Assembly (NCBI GenBank): GCA_963750015.1
Contig: CAVVPU010000143.1
Span: 32,452 to 96,451 of the forward strand
Reading direction: 5' to 3'
DNA from: CAVVNC01 sp963750015
GTDB taxonomy: Bacteria > Desulfobacterota > Syntrophorhabdia > Syntrophorhabdales > WCHB1-27
Length of the DNA: 64,000 nt
Within the stretch, counting starts at the first letter, position 1, and every line of letters starts with the position of its first letter. Shown piece after piece: positions 46,922 through 55,495 of the stretch. The position numbers were made by a program, and so were the translations under genes. The notes under the pieces were generated by a model. It did no database searches, was not told the origin of the DNA, and saw only the letters and a program-made list of their open reading frames with translations.

Positions 46922-47323
46922 TCAGTCACCCTCCAGGCTGTTCACGATTTTGTCGGCTTCCTTGAGGATCTTGAGCTCTATGTACCCATAGCGAGACGGG
47001 GAATGATGGTTGCCTACGATCTCGCAAACCTTAAGCACCTTTTCAGCGGGGAAGTCGATGCTTCCGAGCAACTGCCTCACCACAGGTGGACCGTATTCCT
47101 CCTGGGTCTTCCCGTTGTTGTATCCCAGGACTTCTTCGGAGGGCTTGATGCCTGCGTCGTGGAGGAGCGCAGAGGCGACGAGGACCTCGTAATCCCATCC
47201 TTCCGAATTCTCGGCGATCTTTTCAGCATGCCTCAAGACTTCCAAAGCATGGGTTATCCTTCGAAAGTCGTTGCCGAAATAGTCGGTCAAGAGTTTTGCA
47301 ATCTTTCCTTTGCAATAATCCAT
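46922..47323 (-). CDS. HD-domain protein (predicted phosphohydrolase)
   Basis: 133 residues from ATG at 47323 (GGGAGG upstream; an ATG at 47371 would overlap it). HD-fold residues: RRITHALEVLRHAEKIAE (first His), LLHDAGIKPSEEV (HD pair), then VGNHHSPSRYGYIELKIL (His pair) and EADKIVNSLEG (final Asp). Such proteins hydrolyse phosphate esters, often nucleotides, using metal ions. The substrate is not evident from its neighbours (BPL_N protein and LysR regulator). Confidence 0.88.
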   Translation of the reverse strand: MDYCKGKIAKLLTDYFGNDFRRITHALEVLRHAEKIAENSEGWDYEVLVASALLHDAGIKPSEEVLGYNNGKTQEEYGPPVVRQLLGSIDFPAEKVLKVCEIVGNHHSPSRYGYIELKILKEADKIVNSLEGD

Positions 47324-47407
47324 GATACCTCCCTCGCTGGGATTATAAGGGCTATATCCGCGGGAAGCCATGCCTTGAAGGCCATTTTAGCCTCGCATTT
47401 GCCTCCG

Positions 47408-48298
47408 CTATGTGGAATTGTCATTCAGAAACGAAAGACAGGTCTCGAGGAGCTTGGTGCGGTAGCCCGAGTCCCTCGTAAGTATGAGGAGGTTCCTCCG
47501 TAGATCGAGGGGGGTGTCTATCTGTACCAGCCAGTTGTTATCCAGCTCCCGCTGTACTGCCATCCTGGAGAGACAGCTTACCCCGAGCCCCGCTTCCACG
47601 GCCTTCTTGATTGCCTCGGTATGGCCCAGCTCCAGAGATGCGCCGATGATCCCGATAGACTTTCGGACCAAGGCCGATTCAAATACCTCTCTAGTTCCCG
47701 ACCCTTTCTCTCGCATGATCCATGTCGCATCCGCGAGCATTTCCAGGGAAGCTTTCCCAGTGCGTGACCAGGGATGGTTCCTGCCGGCGATTACCACAAG
47801 TTCGTCTTCACGCCAGACCACCGATTGGAGGGAGGAGAGATGGAAAGGACCTTCGACGAGTCCGAGGTCGAGTTCCCCGTTGTTCACAGCCGTCTCTATC
47901 TGTTGCGTGTTGCCCACGATGAGGAAGGTCTTGGTCTTCCGGTAAAGCCGCGCGAACTCGCCGAGAAGCCAGGGCAGGGCATAGTTGCCTATGGTAGTGC
48001 TCGCCCCGATCCGGAGCTCCCCCTCGGGTTCTTTCGTCGCTTCGTTTAGTATCCTCTCAATGGTCCTTACCCTGCCTATCACTTCCTTGGCCTCCGTCAG
48101 AAGAAGGCGGCCCCGGTCATTCAGCAGAAGACGCCTGCCGCGCCGCTCGAAAAGCGGTCCCCCCGTGATCTTCTCCAATTCCGCGAGGGCCATGCTCACG
48201 GCTGACTGGGTGAGGAACAGCCGCTCCCCGGCTTTCGTCACGTGCTGAGTGACGGCAACGGCATCGAATATTTCCAACTGTCTCAGGGTGAGAGGCAA
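47408..48298 (-). CDS. LysR-family transcriptional regulator, divergent from dsr cluster
   Basis: 296 residues with the LysR helix-turn-helix (LRQLEIFDAVAVTQHVTKAG, ERLFLTQSAVSMALAELEKI) and a periplasmic-binding-like effector domain (GASTTIGNYALPWLLGEFAR, NGELDLGLVEGPF, WIMREKGSGTREVFESALVR). The sequence resembles CysB/CysL and CbbR-type regulators. The last motif, with its GSGTRE signature, is typical of LTTRs that bind small metabolites. It lies back to back with dsrA, separated by 272 bases, so it may control the dsr operon and itself; this is inference from position. Confidence 0.9.
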   Translation of the reverse strand: MPLTLRQLEIFDAVAVTQHVTKAGERLFLTQSAVSMALAELEKITGGPLFERRGRRLLLNDRGRLLLTEAKEVIGRVRTIERILNEATKEPEGELRIGASTTIGNYALPWLLGEFARLYRKTKTFLIVGNTQQIETAVNNGELDLGLVEGPFHLSSLQSVVWREDELVVIAGRNHPWSRTGKASLEMLADATWIMREKGSGTREVFESALVRKSIGIIGASLELGHTEAIKKAVEAGLGVSCLSRMAVQRELDNNWLVQIDTPLDLRRNLLILTRDSGYRTKLLETCLSFLNDNST

Positions 48299-48451
48299 GT
48301 TTCTTCCTTCATCAACTCTCTTGATAGATTTGATAACTATTTTGCATTTATATTTATATCATCTCTCTGCTATATTCTCAAAGGATAGTGTTACATTATG
48401 AGAGAGCATATAAATCGTCAGGTATGACAACGGTAAAGATCGGAATCAGCC

Positions 48452-48487
48452 CCGGATCGAACTACGATCCGGATCAGCAAGCTTTGA
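48452..48487 (+). repeat. Hairpin element copy 1 before dsrA
   Basis: CCGGATCG (48452-48459), a five-base loop, and CGATCCGG (48465-48472) form a perfect stem; ATCAGCAAGCTTTGA follows (48473-48487). Copies 2 and 3 share this layout. Confidence 0.75.
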
Positions 48488-48522
48488 CCGATGGAAAAGA
48501 AGCAAGAGAGCAAAAGCATACT

Positions 48523-48558
48523 CCGGATCACACGACGATCCGGATCAGCAAGCTTTGA
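48523..48558 (+). repeat. Hairpin element copy 2, in dsrA leader
   Basis: CCGGATC (48523-48529), a seven-base loop and GATCCGG (48537-48543), then ATCAGCAAGCTTTGA (48544-48558), identical to copy 1 in this tail. It ends 12 bases before the dsrA start codon, directly ahead of GGAGGGAG. Confidence 0.75.
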
Positions 48559-48570
48559 TGGAGGGAGCAT

Positions 48571-49743
48571 ATGAGCGACAGCAAGACCCCTATGTTGGAT
48601 GAGCTGGAGAAGGGGCCGTGGCCGAGCTACGTGAAAGAGCTCAAGCGCATGGCCGAAAAGAACGAGGCGGCAAAGGACCTGCTCGGCGTCCAGGAGAAGT
48701 CCTACAGGGACAGGGTGACCCACTGGAAGCACGGCGGTATCGTGGGCGTGACAGGCTACGGCGCCGGCGTTATCGGCAGGTATGTCGACAGCCCTGAGGA
48801 GTTCCCGAACGTCGCGGCCTTCCACACGGTCCGTGTCAACCAGCCGGCCGGGTGGTTCTATACCACAAAATCTCTCAGGAAGATATGCGACATCTGGGAA
48901 AAATACGGGAGCGGGCTGACCAACTTCCATGGGTCGACAGGCGATATTATTCTCCTCGGCACTACCACCGAGAACCTTCAGCCTTGTTTTAACGAGCTTA
49001 CTGAAAATGGCTTCGATCTCGGTGGTTCGGGCTCAGCCCTTCGCACGCCCTCGGCCTGTATAGGCAAGGCCCGATGCGAGTATGCAAATATCGATACCCT
49101 CGATCTGATCCGGGATCTCACTACAGAATTTCAGGACGAGATTCACCGTCCCCGGTGGCCTTATAAGTTCAAGATCAAGGCCTCAGGCTGCCCCAATGAC
49201 TGCGTCGCCGCCATAGCCCGGGCCGACTTCACCATTATCGGCACCTGGCGGGACAGCCTCCGCATCAACCAGGAAAGGGTAGGCAAGTATGCAGACGATG
49301 GCCTCGACGTGGAAACCCTGGTCGTCCGGAAGTGCCCGAGCGAGGCTCTTTCCTGGGACAGAGAGAAGAAGATTCTCAACCTTGTCGCAGAGGATTGCGT
49401 CCGCTGCATGCATTGCATCAACGTGATGCCCGAAGCCGTCCGGCCCGGTCTCGACAAAGGGGTCACCATCCTCATAGGAGGCAAGGCGCCCATCATCAAG
49501 GGGTCCTATCTTTCCTGGGTCATCATCCCCTTTATGAAGCTGGAGCCTCCCTATGACGAGTTGAAGGAACTCTTGCGCAAGATATGGGACTGGTGGGACG
49601 AGAACGGCAAAACCAGGGAAAGGATCGCAGAGCTTATCGAGCGTGTCGGTTTCAAGACTTTCTTGCGGGAAATGGGGTTGAAGCCGGTGCCCCAGATGGT
49701 CAAGTATCCAAGATCGAATCCCTACGTCTTTTTTGACAAGTAG
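48571..49743 (+). CDS. dsrA: Dissimilatory sulfite reductase, alpha subunit
   Basis: 390 residues, somewhat short for DsrA (about 400-437). It binds siroheme-[4Fe-4S] together with DsrB and reduces sulfite, passing sulfur to DsrC. Key motifs: TPSACIGKARCEY (the C-x5-C pair), KASGCPNDCVAAIARADFT (the C-x3-C pair that with the former binds the siroheme-linked cluster), and the ferredoxin domain EDCVRCMHCINVMPEAVRPG. The family-typical NFHGSTGDIILLGT is present. The start has GGAGGGAG seven bases upstream. It begins a rightward cluster; DsrD and the lack of DsrEFH/DsrL nearby suggest the reductive type. Confidence 0.96.
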   Translation: MSDSKTPMLDELEKGPWPSYVKELKRMAEKNEAAKDLLGVQEKSYRDRVTHWKHGGIVGVTGYGAGVIGRYVDSPEEFPNVAAFHTVRVNQPAGWFYTTKSLRKICDIWEKYGSGLTNFHGSTGDIILLGTTTENLQPCFNELTENGFDLGGSGSALRTPSACIGKARCEYANIDTLDLIRDLTTEFQDEIHRPRWPYKFKIKASGCPNDCVAAIARADFTIIGTWRDSLRINQERVGKYADDGLDVETLVVRKCPSEALSWDREKKILNLVAEDCVRCMHCINVMPEAVRPGLDKGVTILIGGKAPIIKGSYLSWVIIPFMKLEPPYDELKELLRKIWDWWDENGKTRERIAELIERVGFKTFLREMGLKPVPQMVKYPRSNPYVFFDK

Positions 49744-49762
49744 AAGAGAGAGGAGGCTAACA

Positions 49763-50827
49763 ATGGGTAGAACGGACATAGGACCCCCCGATTATCGCGA
49801 AATGCTCCCGGAAGTGATCAAGAACAACTACGGCAAGTGGCTGTATCACCAGAGGCCCCGGCCGGGCGTGCTGAAGCACGTGGCGGAGAGCGGCGATGTA
49901 GTCTACACGGTGCGGGCAGGCTCTCCGAGACTCGTGAGCATCGACTTCATACGCGACCTTTGCGATATAGCGGACAAACACTGCGACGGCTTTATGCGCT
50001 TTACCAGCCGTTTCAACGTTGAGTTCCTCACGCCTCATGAGAAGAACGTCCCCCTCATCATCGAGGACCTCGGGAAGTTGGGGTTGCCCGTCGGCGGGGT
50101 CGGTCCCGCGATTTCGAATGTCGTCCACACTCAGGGATGGATCCATTGTCACAGTGCGGCGACGGACGCGTCCGGCCTGGTCAAGGCGATTATGGACGAG
50201 ATGTACGATCACTTCGTCGAGACGAAACTGCCCAACCACGTGCGTATCGCCGTGGGATGTTGCATCAACATGTGCGGCGCCGTCCATTGTTCCGACATCG
50301 CGGTCGTCGGCGTCCACACCAAACCGCCGAGGCCCGACCATCAGAAGGTCATGGCCCAATGCGAGATACCGACGACCATCCAGGCGTGTCCCACGGGCGC
50401 CATACGGCGCCACCCGGATCAGAACGTGAAAAGCGTGGTCGTAAAGGAAGACCTTTGCATGTATTGCGGCAACTGCTTCACGGTCTGCCCTGCCATGCCC
50501 CTTGCCGACCCGGAAGGTGACGGCATTGCCATCTACGTGGGCGGCAAAGTGCCTAATGCACGGAAGCCCCCTATGTTTTCGAGGATGGTCGTACCTTTTC
50601 TACCGAACAGGCCACCCCGTTGGCCCGAAGTGGTGAAGGTGGTCCGCACGATTGTCGACGTTTACGGGGCCAATGCGAGGCCATACGAGCGGATCGGCGA
50701 ATGGATCGAGCGAATCGGGTGGGAGGCCTTTTTCAAAAGGACCGAGATTCCCTTCACCGAGCAGCATATCGACGATTTCACCCACGCCGTCGATACCTAC
50801 AGGACGACGACGCAGTTCAAGTGGTAA
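49763..50827 (+). CDS. dsrB: Dissimilatory sulfite reductase, beta subunit
   Basis: 354 residues from ATG at 49763 (GAGGAGG seven bases upstream; the ORF extends ten codons farther without a better start). DsrB holds the catalytically active siroheme site. Seen motifs: VHTQGWIHCHSAATDASG, VGCCINMCGAVHCSDIAVVG for siroheme-cluster cysteines, PTTIQACPTGAIRR and the ferredoxin KEDLCMYCGNCFTVCPAMPL. It starts 20 bases after dsrA and makes the alpha2beta2 enzyme. The gap to dsrD contains two hairpins. Confidence 0.96.
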   Translation: MGRTDIGPPDYREMLPEVIKNNYGKWLYHQRPRPGVLKHVAESGDVVYTVRAGSPRLVSIDFIRDLCDIADKHCDGFMRFTSRFNVEFLTPHEKNVPLIIEDLGKLGLPVGGVGPAISNVVHTQGWIHCHSAATDASGLVKAIMDEMYDHFVETKLPNHVRIAVGCCINMCGAVHCSDIAVVGVHTKPPRPDHQKVMAQCEIPTTIQACPTGAIRRHPDQNVKSVVVKEDLCMYCGNCFTVCPAMPLADPEGDGIAIYVGGKVPNARKPPMFSRMVVPFLPNRPPRWPEVVKVVRTIVDVYGANARPYERIGEWIERIGWEAFFKRTEIPFTEQHIDDFTHAVDTYRTTTQFKW

Positions 50828-50837
50828 TCTGGAAGGT

Positions 50838-50875
50838 CCCCACCGAAGGGCCGTGAGTCCGGTCCTTCGGTGGGG
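50838..50875 (+). other. Strong hairpin after dsrB
   Basis: CCCCACCGAAGG (50838-50849) pairs perfectly with CCTTCGGTGGGG (50864-50875), and CCG/CGG can pair inside the loop. It begins 11 bases after the dsrB stop. No T tract follows, so it is more likely an attenuator, mRNA stabiliser or processing site than a full terminator. Confidence 0.7.
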
Positions 50876-50901
50876 AAGACCCGAAGAGGCGCAAACGTAA
50901 T

Positions 50902-50937
50902 CCGGATCGAAAGACGATCCGGATCAGCAGGCTTGGA
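50902..50937 (+). repeat. Hairpin element copy 3, in dsrD leader
   Basis: CCGGATCG (50902-50909), a five-base loop AAAGA and CGATCCGG (50915-50922), then ATCAGCAGGCTTGGA. Stem is identical to copy 1, and the tail differs at two bases. It ends 13 bases before the dsrD start. Confidence 0.75.
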
Positions 50938-50950
50938 TGGGGGTTCGAAT

Positions 50951-51151
50951 ATGGCCGAAGTAACCGAAGAATTGAAGCAGAAGGTCCTGGATTATCTCAA
51001 CACGGTCCCTCACGCGAAGAACAAGGAAGTGGCGCGGGCCGTGGGAGAGGAAAAGGCGATCGTCGACAAGGCAATCTCGGCCCTCAGCAAGGAGGATAAG
51101 ATAGAATATATTTATCTTGGCGCCTCCTTCGTCAAGATTAAGGGAAAATAG
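50951..51151 (+). CDS. dsrD: DsrD, small winged-helix activator of sulfite reductase
   Basis: 66 residues from ATG at 50951. DsrD is a small protein found with reductive DsrAB and has been shown to stimulate DsrAB activity. The sequence fits the family winged-helix fold: MAEVTEELKQKVLDYLN, VARAVGEEKAIVDKAISALS and a C-terminal wing KIEYIYLGASFVKIKGK. It lies between dsrB and dsrN, the usual place. The ribosome site (GGGGG) is offset, and the hairpin element copy 3 precedes it. Confidence 0.92.
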   Translation: MAEVTEELKQKVLDYLNTVPHAKNKEVARAVGEEKAIVDKAISALSKEDKIEYIYLGASFVKIKGK

Positions 51152-51185
51152 AAGAGAAGCCGGCGAAGAGCGTTAACAAAACCTT

Positions 51186-52625
51186 ATGATGAACGAAGCT
51201 TCTTTATCGTCCATCCCGCGTCTCGTGATCGGGGCACCCCAGGGCCGCTCCGGGAAGACGACGGTTTGTCTCGCCATTGCTCTGGGCCTTGTCCGACGTG
51301 GCTTCGACGTACGCTGTTTCAAGAAGGGACCCGATTTCATCGACCCTTCGTGGCTCAGGGAGGCATCCGGCCGGGACTGTTTCAACCTCGACGGTTTTAT
51401 GATGTCGAAGGAGACGGTAAAAGCGGTTTTTGCAAAAAGGTCCACTGGGAGCGACATTGCCCTCGTCGAGGGGGCCATGGGCCTCTTCGACGGCCATGGA
51501 GAAGAAGGTGCATTCACCGTCGCAGATACGGCCCGCCTTATCGGGGCCCCCATCATCCTCGTCGTCAACGCCGCCCGTATGACCCAGAGCGCGGCGGCCA
51601 TGGTGGCGGGGTATCAAGGCTTCGAGCCTGACACGCCTATCGCGGGGGTCATCCTCAATAACGTTTCCGGTGAGCGCCATCGGGGCAAACTGACCTCAGC
51701 CATAGAGAAGCATTGCCGCATTCCTGTGCTCGGGGCCATCCCGAAAAGCAGCCGCCTCGCCATCACCGAGCGCCACTTGGGCCTCGTGCCTTCCGTAGAG
51801 GAGTCGAAGGCTGCGGCCGTTTTGGAGACAATCGGGGAGGTGACCGATTCTCACATTGACTTCGAGGGGCTCCTGGCTGTGGCGAAGACCGCCTATCCCT
51901 TCAGGGTCGACGAATCGGGCGTTGAGGAGACAAAGGCTCCCCGCTGCACGATTGGAGTGATCAGGGACAGGTCCTTCAGCTTCTATTATCCGGAGAACCT
52001 CGAGGCGCTCCGAAAGGAGGGCGCGGAGCTGGTCTTCCTCGATTCCCTTGTTGACCTGCTCCTTCCGCCTCTGGACGGGCTCTATATCGGTGGCGGCTTC
52101 CCCGAGCTTTATGGCGCAGAGCTTCAGAGGAATGTCTCGTTCCGGCATGCCCTCTCGTCGGCCATAGAAAAAGGCTTGCCCGTCTATGCAGAGTGCGGCG
52201 GTCTCATGTACCTGTGCAGAGCTATCTTGTGGCAGGGGACGTCTTATGAAATGGTCGGGGCTATTCCGGCAGATGTCGAGCTCTCCGGCCGGCCCCAGGG
52301 ACATGGATACGTCGAGGTAGAGGCGACCGGCGACCACCCTTTGTTCGAAGCGGGCAGGATAGTGCGGGGACATGAGTTCCACCACTCGAAGCTGCTCCCT
52401 TTCGAGGAACTCACGCCAGGCTACATGATGCGCAGGGGAAGGGGCATCGACGGGAAGACCGACGGCGTCCGCATACACAACGTGCTCGCCGCATACACGC
52501 ACATTCACGCCCTCGGGGCGACGACATGGGCCGGGAGCTTCGTGGCGTTGGCTTCTCAACGACGGTTTTCGAAAGAGATCGCCGGGCAAGCCTTTGACGG
52601 GAGCGTCGGCCGGCTTTCACGATGA
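51186..52625 (+). CDS. dsrN: DsrN, cobyrinic acid a,c-diamide synthase-like siroheme amidase
   Basis: 479 residues. An N-terminal P-loop domain (GAPQGRSGKTTVCLAIALGL, then DIALVEGAMGLFDGHGEEGA) is joined to a C-terminal class I glutamine amidotransferase domain with nucleophile Cys in VYAECGGLMYLC and the HxHxx-type end VLAAYTHIHALGA. This is the CbiA/CobB architecture. In dsr clusters the gene is called dsrN and is thought to amidate siroheme to siroamide, the cofactor of DsrAB. It starts 34 bases after dsrD and precedes dsrC. Start at 51186 has an adjacent second ATG, so it may begin one codon later. Confidence 0.92.
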   Translation: MMNEASLSSIPRLVIGAPQGRSGKTTVCLAIALGLVRRGFDVRCFKKGPDFIDPSWLREASGRDCFNLDGFMMSKETVKAVFAKRSTGSDIALVEGAMGLFDGHGEEGAFTVADTARLIGAPIILVVNAARMTQSAAAMVAGYQGFEPDTPIAGVILNNVSGERHRGKLTSAIEKHCRIPVLGAIPKSSRLAITERHLGLVPSVEESKAAAVLETIGEVTDSHIDFEGLLAVAKTAYPFRVDESGVEETKAPRCTIGVIRDRSFSFYYPENLEALRKEGAELVFLDSLVDLLLPPLDGLYIGGGFPELYGAELQRNVSFRHALSSAIEKGLPVYAECGGLMYLCRAILWQGTSYEMVGAIPADVELSGRPQGHGYVEVEATGDHPLFEAGRIVRGHEFHHSKLLPFEELTPGYMMRRGRGIDGKTDGVRIHNVLAAYTHIHALGATTWAGSFVALASQRRFSKEIAGQAFDGSVGRLSR

Positions 52626-52656
52626 AAATAGAAATATCAACGAGGAGGAAATAGAC

Positions 52657-52974
52657 ATGGCAAAAGCACAGCTCGGCGGAAAAGAGATAGAAATCGATGA
52701 GGACGGCTTCATCCAGGAGCCGGAGAAATGGGACGACGCGGTGGCGGAGGATATCGCAAAGACTGAGGACGCCTCACCCATGGGCGAGGAGCACTGGAAG
52801 CTTGTCCGGTATCTGAGAGACTATTACATCAAGTACGAGATTGCCCCGCCCGTGAGGATGGTCGTCAAGCAGACCGGACTCGACCTGAAGAAAATCTATG
52901 AGCTTTTCCCTAGCGGACCGGCCAAGGGCGCCTGTAAGGTGGCGGGTCTTCCCAAACCTACAGGGTGCGTATAG
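52657..52974 (+). CDS. dsrC: DsrC, sulfur carrier protein
   Basis: 105 residues from ATG at 52657, preceded by GAGGAGG. It is the essential redox partner of DsrAB: the two C-terminal cysteines form the DsrC trisulfide after sulfite reduction. Here C93 (KGACKVAG) and C104 (PTGCV) both stand in the flexible C-terminal arm, at the exact positions of functional DsrC. The fold sequence is typical: DEDGFIQEPEKWDDAVAEDI, HWKLVRYLRDYYIKYEIAPP and PVRMVVKQTGLDLKKIYELF. The trisulfide is reduced by DsrK-type subunits; both copies are encoded downstream. Confidence 0.96.
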   Translation: MAKAQLGGKEIEIDEDGFIQEPEKWDDAVAEDIAKTEDASPMGEEHWKLVRYLRDYYIKYEIAPPVRMVVKQTGLDLKKIYELFPSGPAKGACKVAGLPKPTGCV

Positions 52975-53012
52975 AGAGGACGGTCAGCTCAAAGCGAGGT
53001 AAGAGGCCGGAA

Positions 53013-53897
53013 ATGTACGGCGTAATTCTTTTGGTTGTATCCTACGTGTGTCTCGTGATCTTTGTCGCAAAAGTGGTAGAGGTGTGGAGGATGTACGCCC
53101 GCATGCCCGTTCATCTCAGGTGGGACCTGCACCCCACACCGCGCGACGAAGCTTCGCGCGGTGGCAGCGAGAGGGCCGGAGAAGCAAAAACTCTTCTCGC
53201 CGAGCTTCGCTACATGGCCAGGGAAGGATTGCTTTTTCAGCAATGCTTCAGAGCGAACAGGAGCCTCTGGTATGCGACCTATCCGTTTCACCTTGGCTTG
53301 TTCCTCAGCGTATTCTGGGTTTTTCTTCTCTTTGCGAGGGTACCTTTTCACGCCGGTCCGTCATGGCTGTTGAGTCTTCTCGATCAGTTGATCATCGTGT
53401 CCGGGGCAGGCGGACTCATACTGGGCGTTGCTGGTTGCGTCGGTTTAATCGTTGAGCGCATTCTTGATAGCCGCCTAAGGGTTTACACGACCGGCCGCGA
53501 ATACGTCAACCTTTCCCTGATCCTGTTCGCGCTTGCCTTCGGTCTTGTCACCTGGATAGGGTCCGATAGCGATTTTTCATTGTGTCGGTCATACGTGCAG
53601 AGCCTCGTAACCCTTTCGGCCCCGCCTCCCGGTGACTGGCTTTTCTCCGCAGGGATTATACTCCTTTCGGTCTTCATTGCCTTCCTGCCCTTCAGCAGTC
53701 TTCAACATGGGATCGCGAAGTTCTTTAGCTATCATCGAGTGCGCTGGGATGATGAGCGTAACGTCAGGGGTGGCCGGTTGGAGAAAGAACTCCAAGATCA
53801 ATTGAATTGGCCGGTGACGTGGTCGGCCCCTCATGTGAATTGTACGAGGTGGGCGGACGTGGCAGACAGAAAGGATGGCAAGGAAGGCGGCCGTTGA
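53013..53897 (+). CDS. DsrM-like membrane cytochrome b subunit (first copy)
   Basis: 294 residues from ATG at 53013, with AGAGG upstream; a GTG at 52965 overlaps dsrC and lacks homologous residues. Five to six membrane helices (MYGVILLVVSYVCLVIFVAK, FHLGLFLSVFWVFLLFARVP, LIIVSGAGGLILGVAGCVGL, YVNLSLILFALAFGLVTW and LFSAGIILLSVFIAFLPF) with conserved His residues that would ligate heme b, and a C-terminal cytoplasmic tail rich in charges. It matches the NarI/DsrM family. Its stop overlaps the TTG start of the DsrK-like gene by four bases. It is the paralog of the canonical DsrM at 56095, and the two proteins differ clearly in sequence. Confidence 0.88.
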   Translation: MYGVILLVVSYVCLVIFVAKVVEVWRMYARMPVHLRWDLHPTPRDEASRGGSERAGEAKTLLAELRYMAREGLLFQQCFRANRSLWYATYPFHLGLFLSVFWVFLLFARVPFHAGPSWLLSLLDQLIIVSGAGGLILGVAGCVGLIVERILDSRLRVYTTGREYVNLSLILFALAFGLVTWIGSDSDFSLCRSYVQSLVTLSAPPPGDWLFSAGIILLSVFIAFLPFSSLQHGIAKFFSYHRVRWDDERNVRGGRLEKELQDQLNWPVTWSAPHVNCTRWADVADRKDGKEGGR

Positions 53898-55492
53898 AAA
53901 AGAAAGTGAAGTTGCAAGATATTGGAATGAAAGAGGGACAATTCGTTACCCTTGAGCCGGAAGACCTTATACCTCTTCCCGAACCCCTTTGCATCGAAGA
54001 CGAACCGCCCTTCGGGGAGCTTTCGGAAGAACAGAAGAAAAGGTTCGAGACGTCTCTTGACGGCTTCGTCGCAATAGGGATTCCGAAACCAGCCAGCAAG
54101 GAAGAGGAGGAGGCCCTGGTTGGAAAATTCCTTGTCGGTTTAAGAAAGCTTCTCAGTGACAAGGACAACTGGACCTTCCTTCAACCGCTCGTGCTGACGT
54201 TGGAGAACTGCACAAAGTGCCAGACGTGCAGCGACGCCTGTCCGGCCTACGTGGCGAGCGGCCGCCAGGAGGCTTACCGGCCTTCCTTCAGGGCAGAAGT
54301 TCTCAGGAGGATTATCCGAAAGTATCTGAAGAAGGACGCCTTAGGAGGCCTCGGCAAGGGGGCAATCGATCTCAATTGGGCCACTGTCGCAAGGCTGGGG
54401 GAACTTGCTTACCGGTGTACCTTATGCCGGAGATGCGCCCAGAGCTGTCCGATGGGCCTCGACAACGGCCTTGTAAGCCACGAGCTTAGAAAGCTCTTCA
54501 GCCAGGAGCTCGGCTTAGCCCCCCGGGAATTACATGAGCAGGGAACGATTAAACAGCTTTCCGTCGGCTCGACGACCGGTCTGTCGCCCAAGGCCCTGGC
54601 GAACATTATCTCCTTCATGGAGGACGAGATCGAAGAAAAGACCGGCGCAAGGGTTGAGATTCCCGTCGACAGAGCGGGTGCTGATATCCTCCTTATCCAT
54701 AACGCAGGTGAGTACATGGCGTGGCCGGAGAATGTGGAAGCATTCGCCATCATCTTCAATGCGGCAGGTCTCAGCTGGACTCTTTCCAGCGAGGTTCTCG
54801 GCTACGACGCCGTCAACTACGGTGTCTGGTACGATGATATACAGGCTGCGCGGATCGCCATAAAACACGCCGAAGCGGCCCGCAGGCTGGAGGTCAATAA
54901 GATTTGTGTGGGCGAGTGCGGCCATGCTCACAAGGCGCTCATCACCATCGCCGACAGGGTTCTTACTGGCGATCTCAACATTCCCCGGGTGAGTGCCCTG
55001 CCGCTGCTGGCCGACCTCGTGGTCAACGAGAAGATCAAGCTTGATCCAACAAAGAACGACTTTCCCGTGACCCTCCACGACCCCTGCAACTTGGTCCGAC
55101 TCATGGGCATTGTCGAGCCCCAGCGGCAGATCCTCCGGGCTATTTGTCCTCAATTCCGGGAAATGGGACCCCGCGGCGTCGAGAATTACTGCTGCGGCGG
55201 CGGCAGCGGCTTTGCCATCATGGAATCGATGAATTTCCCTGACTGGCGGAACGCCGTGTCAGGTCGCATGAAGCTGAAACAGATCATGGATGTCTTTCAT
55301 GACATCCCCGATCCCTCTGTCAAGAAATATGTCTGCGCGCCATGCTCGAACTGTAAGGGGCAGATCAGGGGTCTCTTCGAGCGTTATAGCCTCTGGGAAA
55401 AGATGGGCATCCTTTACGGCGGCCTCGTGGAGTTGATCGTCAACGCCATGGTCGACGTCAAGGAGCCTTTCATACAGTGGGAGTGGCACTAG
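53894..55492 (+). CDS. DsrK-like Fe-S subunit (first copy, DsrC-trisulfide reductase type)
   Basis: 532 residues with TTG start at 53894, which overlaps the DsrM-like stop (TTGA) and has AAGGAAGG before it; ATG at 53927 is a fallback. Two [4Fe-4S] motifs (CTKCQTCSDACP and CTLCRRCAQSCPMG) precede a CCG domain: HDPCNLVRLMG, ENYCCGGGSGFAIMES and CAPCSNCKGQIRGL, the noncubane cluster site expected to reduce the DsrC trisulfide. It is one of two DsrK-type proteins; this one lies directly after dsrC and DsrM-like. Whether it works with DsrC, heterodisulfide-like substrates or a menaquinone branch is open. Confidence 0.9.
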   Translation: MKKKVKLQDIGMKEGQFVTLEPEDLIPLPEPLCIEDEPPFGELSEEQKKRFETSLDGFVAIGIPKPASKEEEEALVGKFLVGLRKLLSDKDNWTFLQPLVLTLENCTKCQTCSDACPAYVASGRQEAYRPSFRAEVLRRIIRKYLKKDALGGLGKGAIDLNWATVARLGELAYRCTLCRRCAQSCPMGLDNGLVSHELRKLFSQELGLAPRELHEQGTIKQLSVGSTTGLSPKALANIISFMEDEIEEKTGARVEIPVDRAGADILLIHNAGEYMAWPENVEAFAIIFNAAGLSWTLSSEVLGYDAVNYGVWYDDIQAARIAIKHAEAARRLEVNKICVGECGHAHKALITIADRVLTGDLNIPRVSALPLLADLVVNEKIKLDPTKNDFPVTLHDPCNLVRLMGIVEPQRQILRAICPQFREMGPRGVENYCCGGGSGFAIMESMNFPDWRNAVSGRMKLKQIMDVFHDIPDPSVKKYVCAPCSNCKGQIRGLFERYSLWEKMGILYGGLVELIVNAMVDVKEPFIQWEWH

Positions 55493-55495
55493 AAG

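Larger units (their letters stand above)
48299..48570. promoter_or_regulatory. Divergent LysR/dsrA promoter region
   Basis: The part near 48310-48390 is strikingly AT-rich for this genome (GATTTGATAACTATTTTGCA and TTATATTTATATC). TATATT at about 48371 is a possible -10 for dsrA without a good -35. The right half holds two copies of the hairpin element described separately. The LysR binding site should lie in the AT-rich part. Confidence 0.5.
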
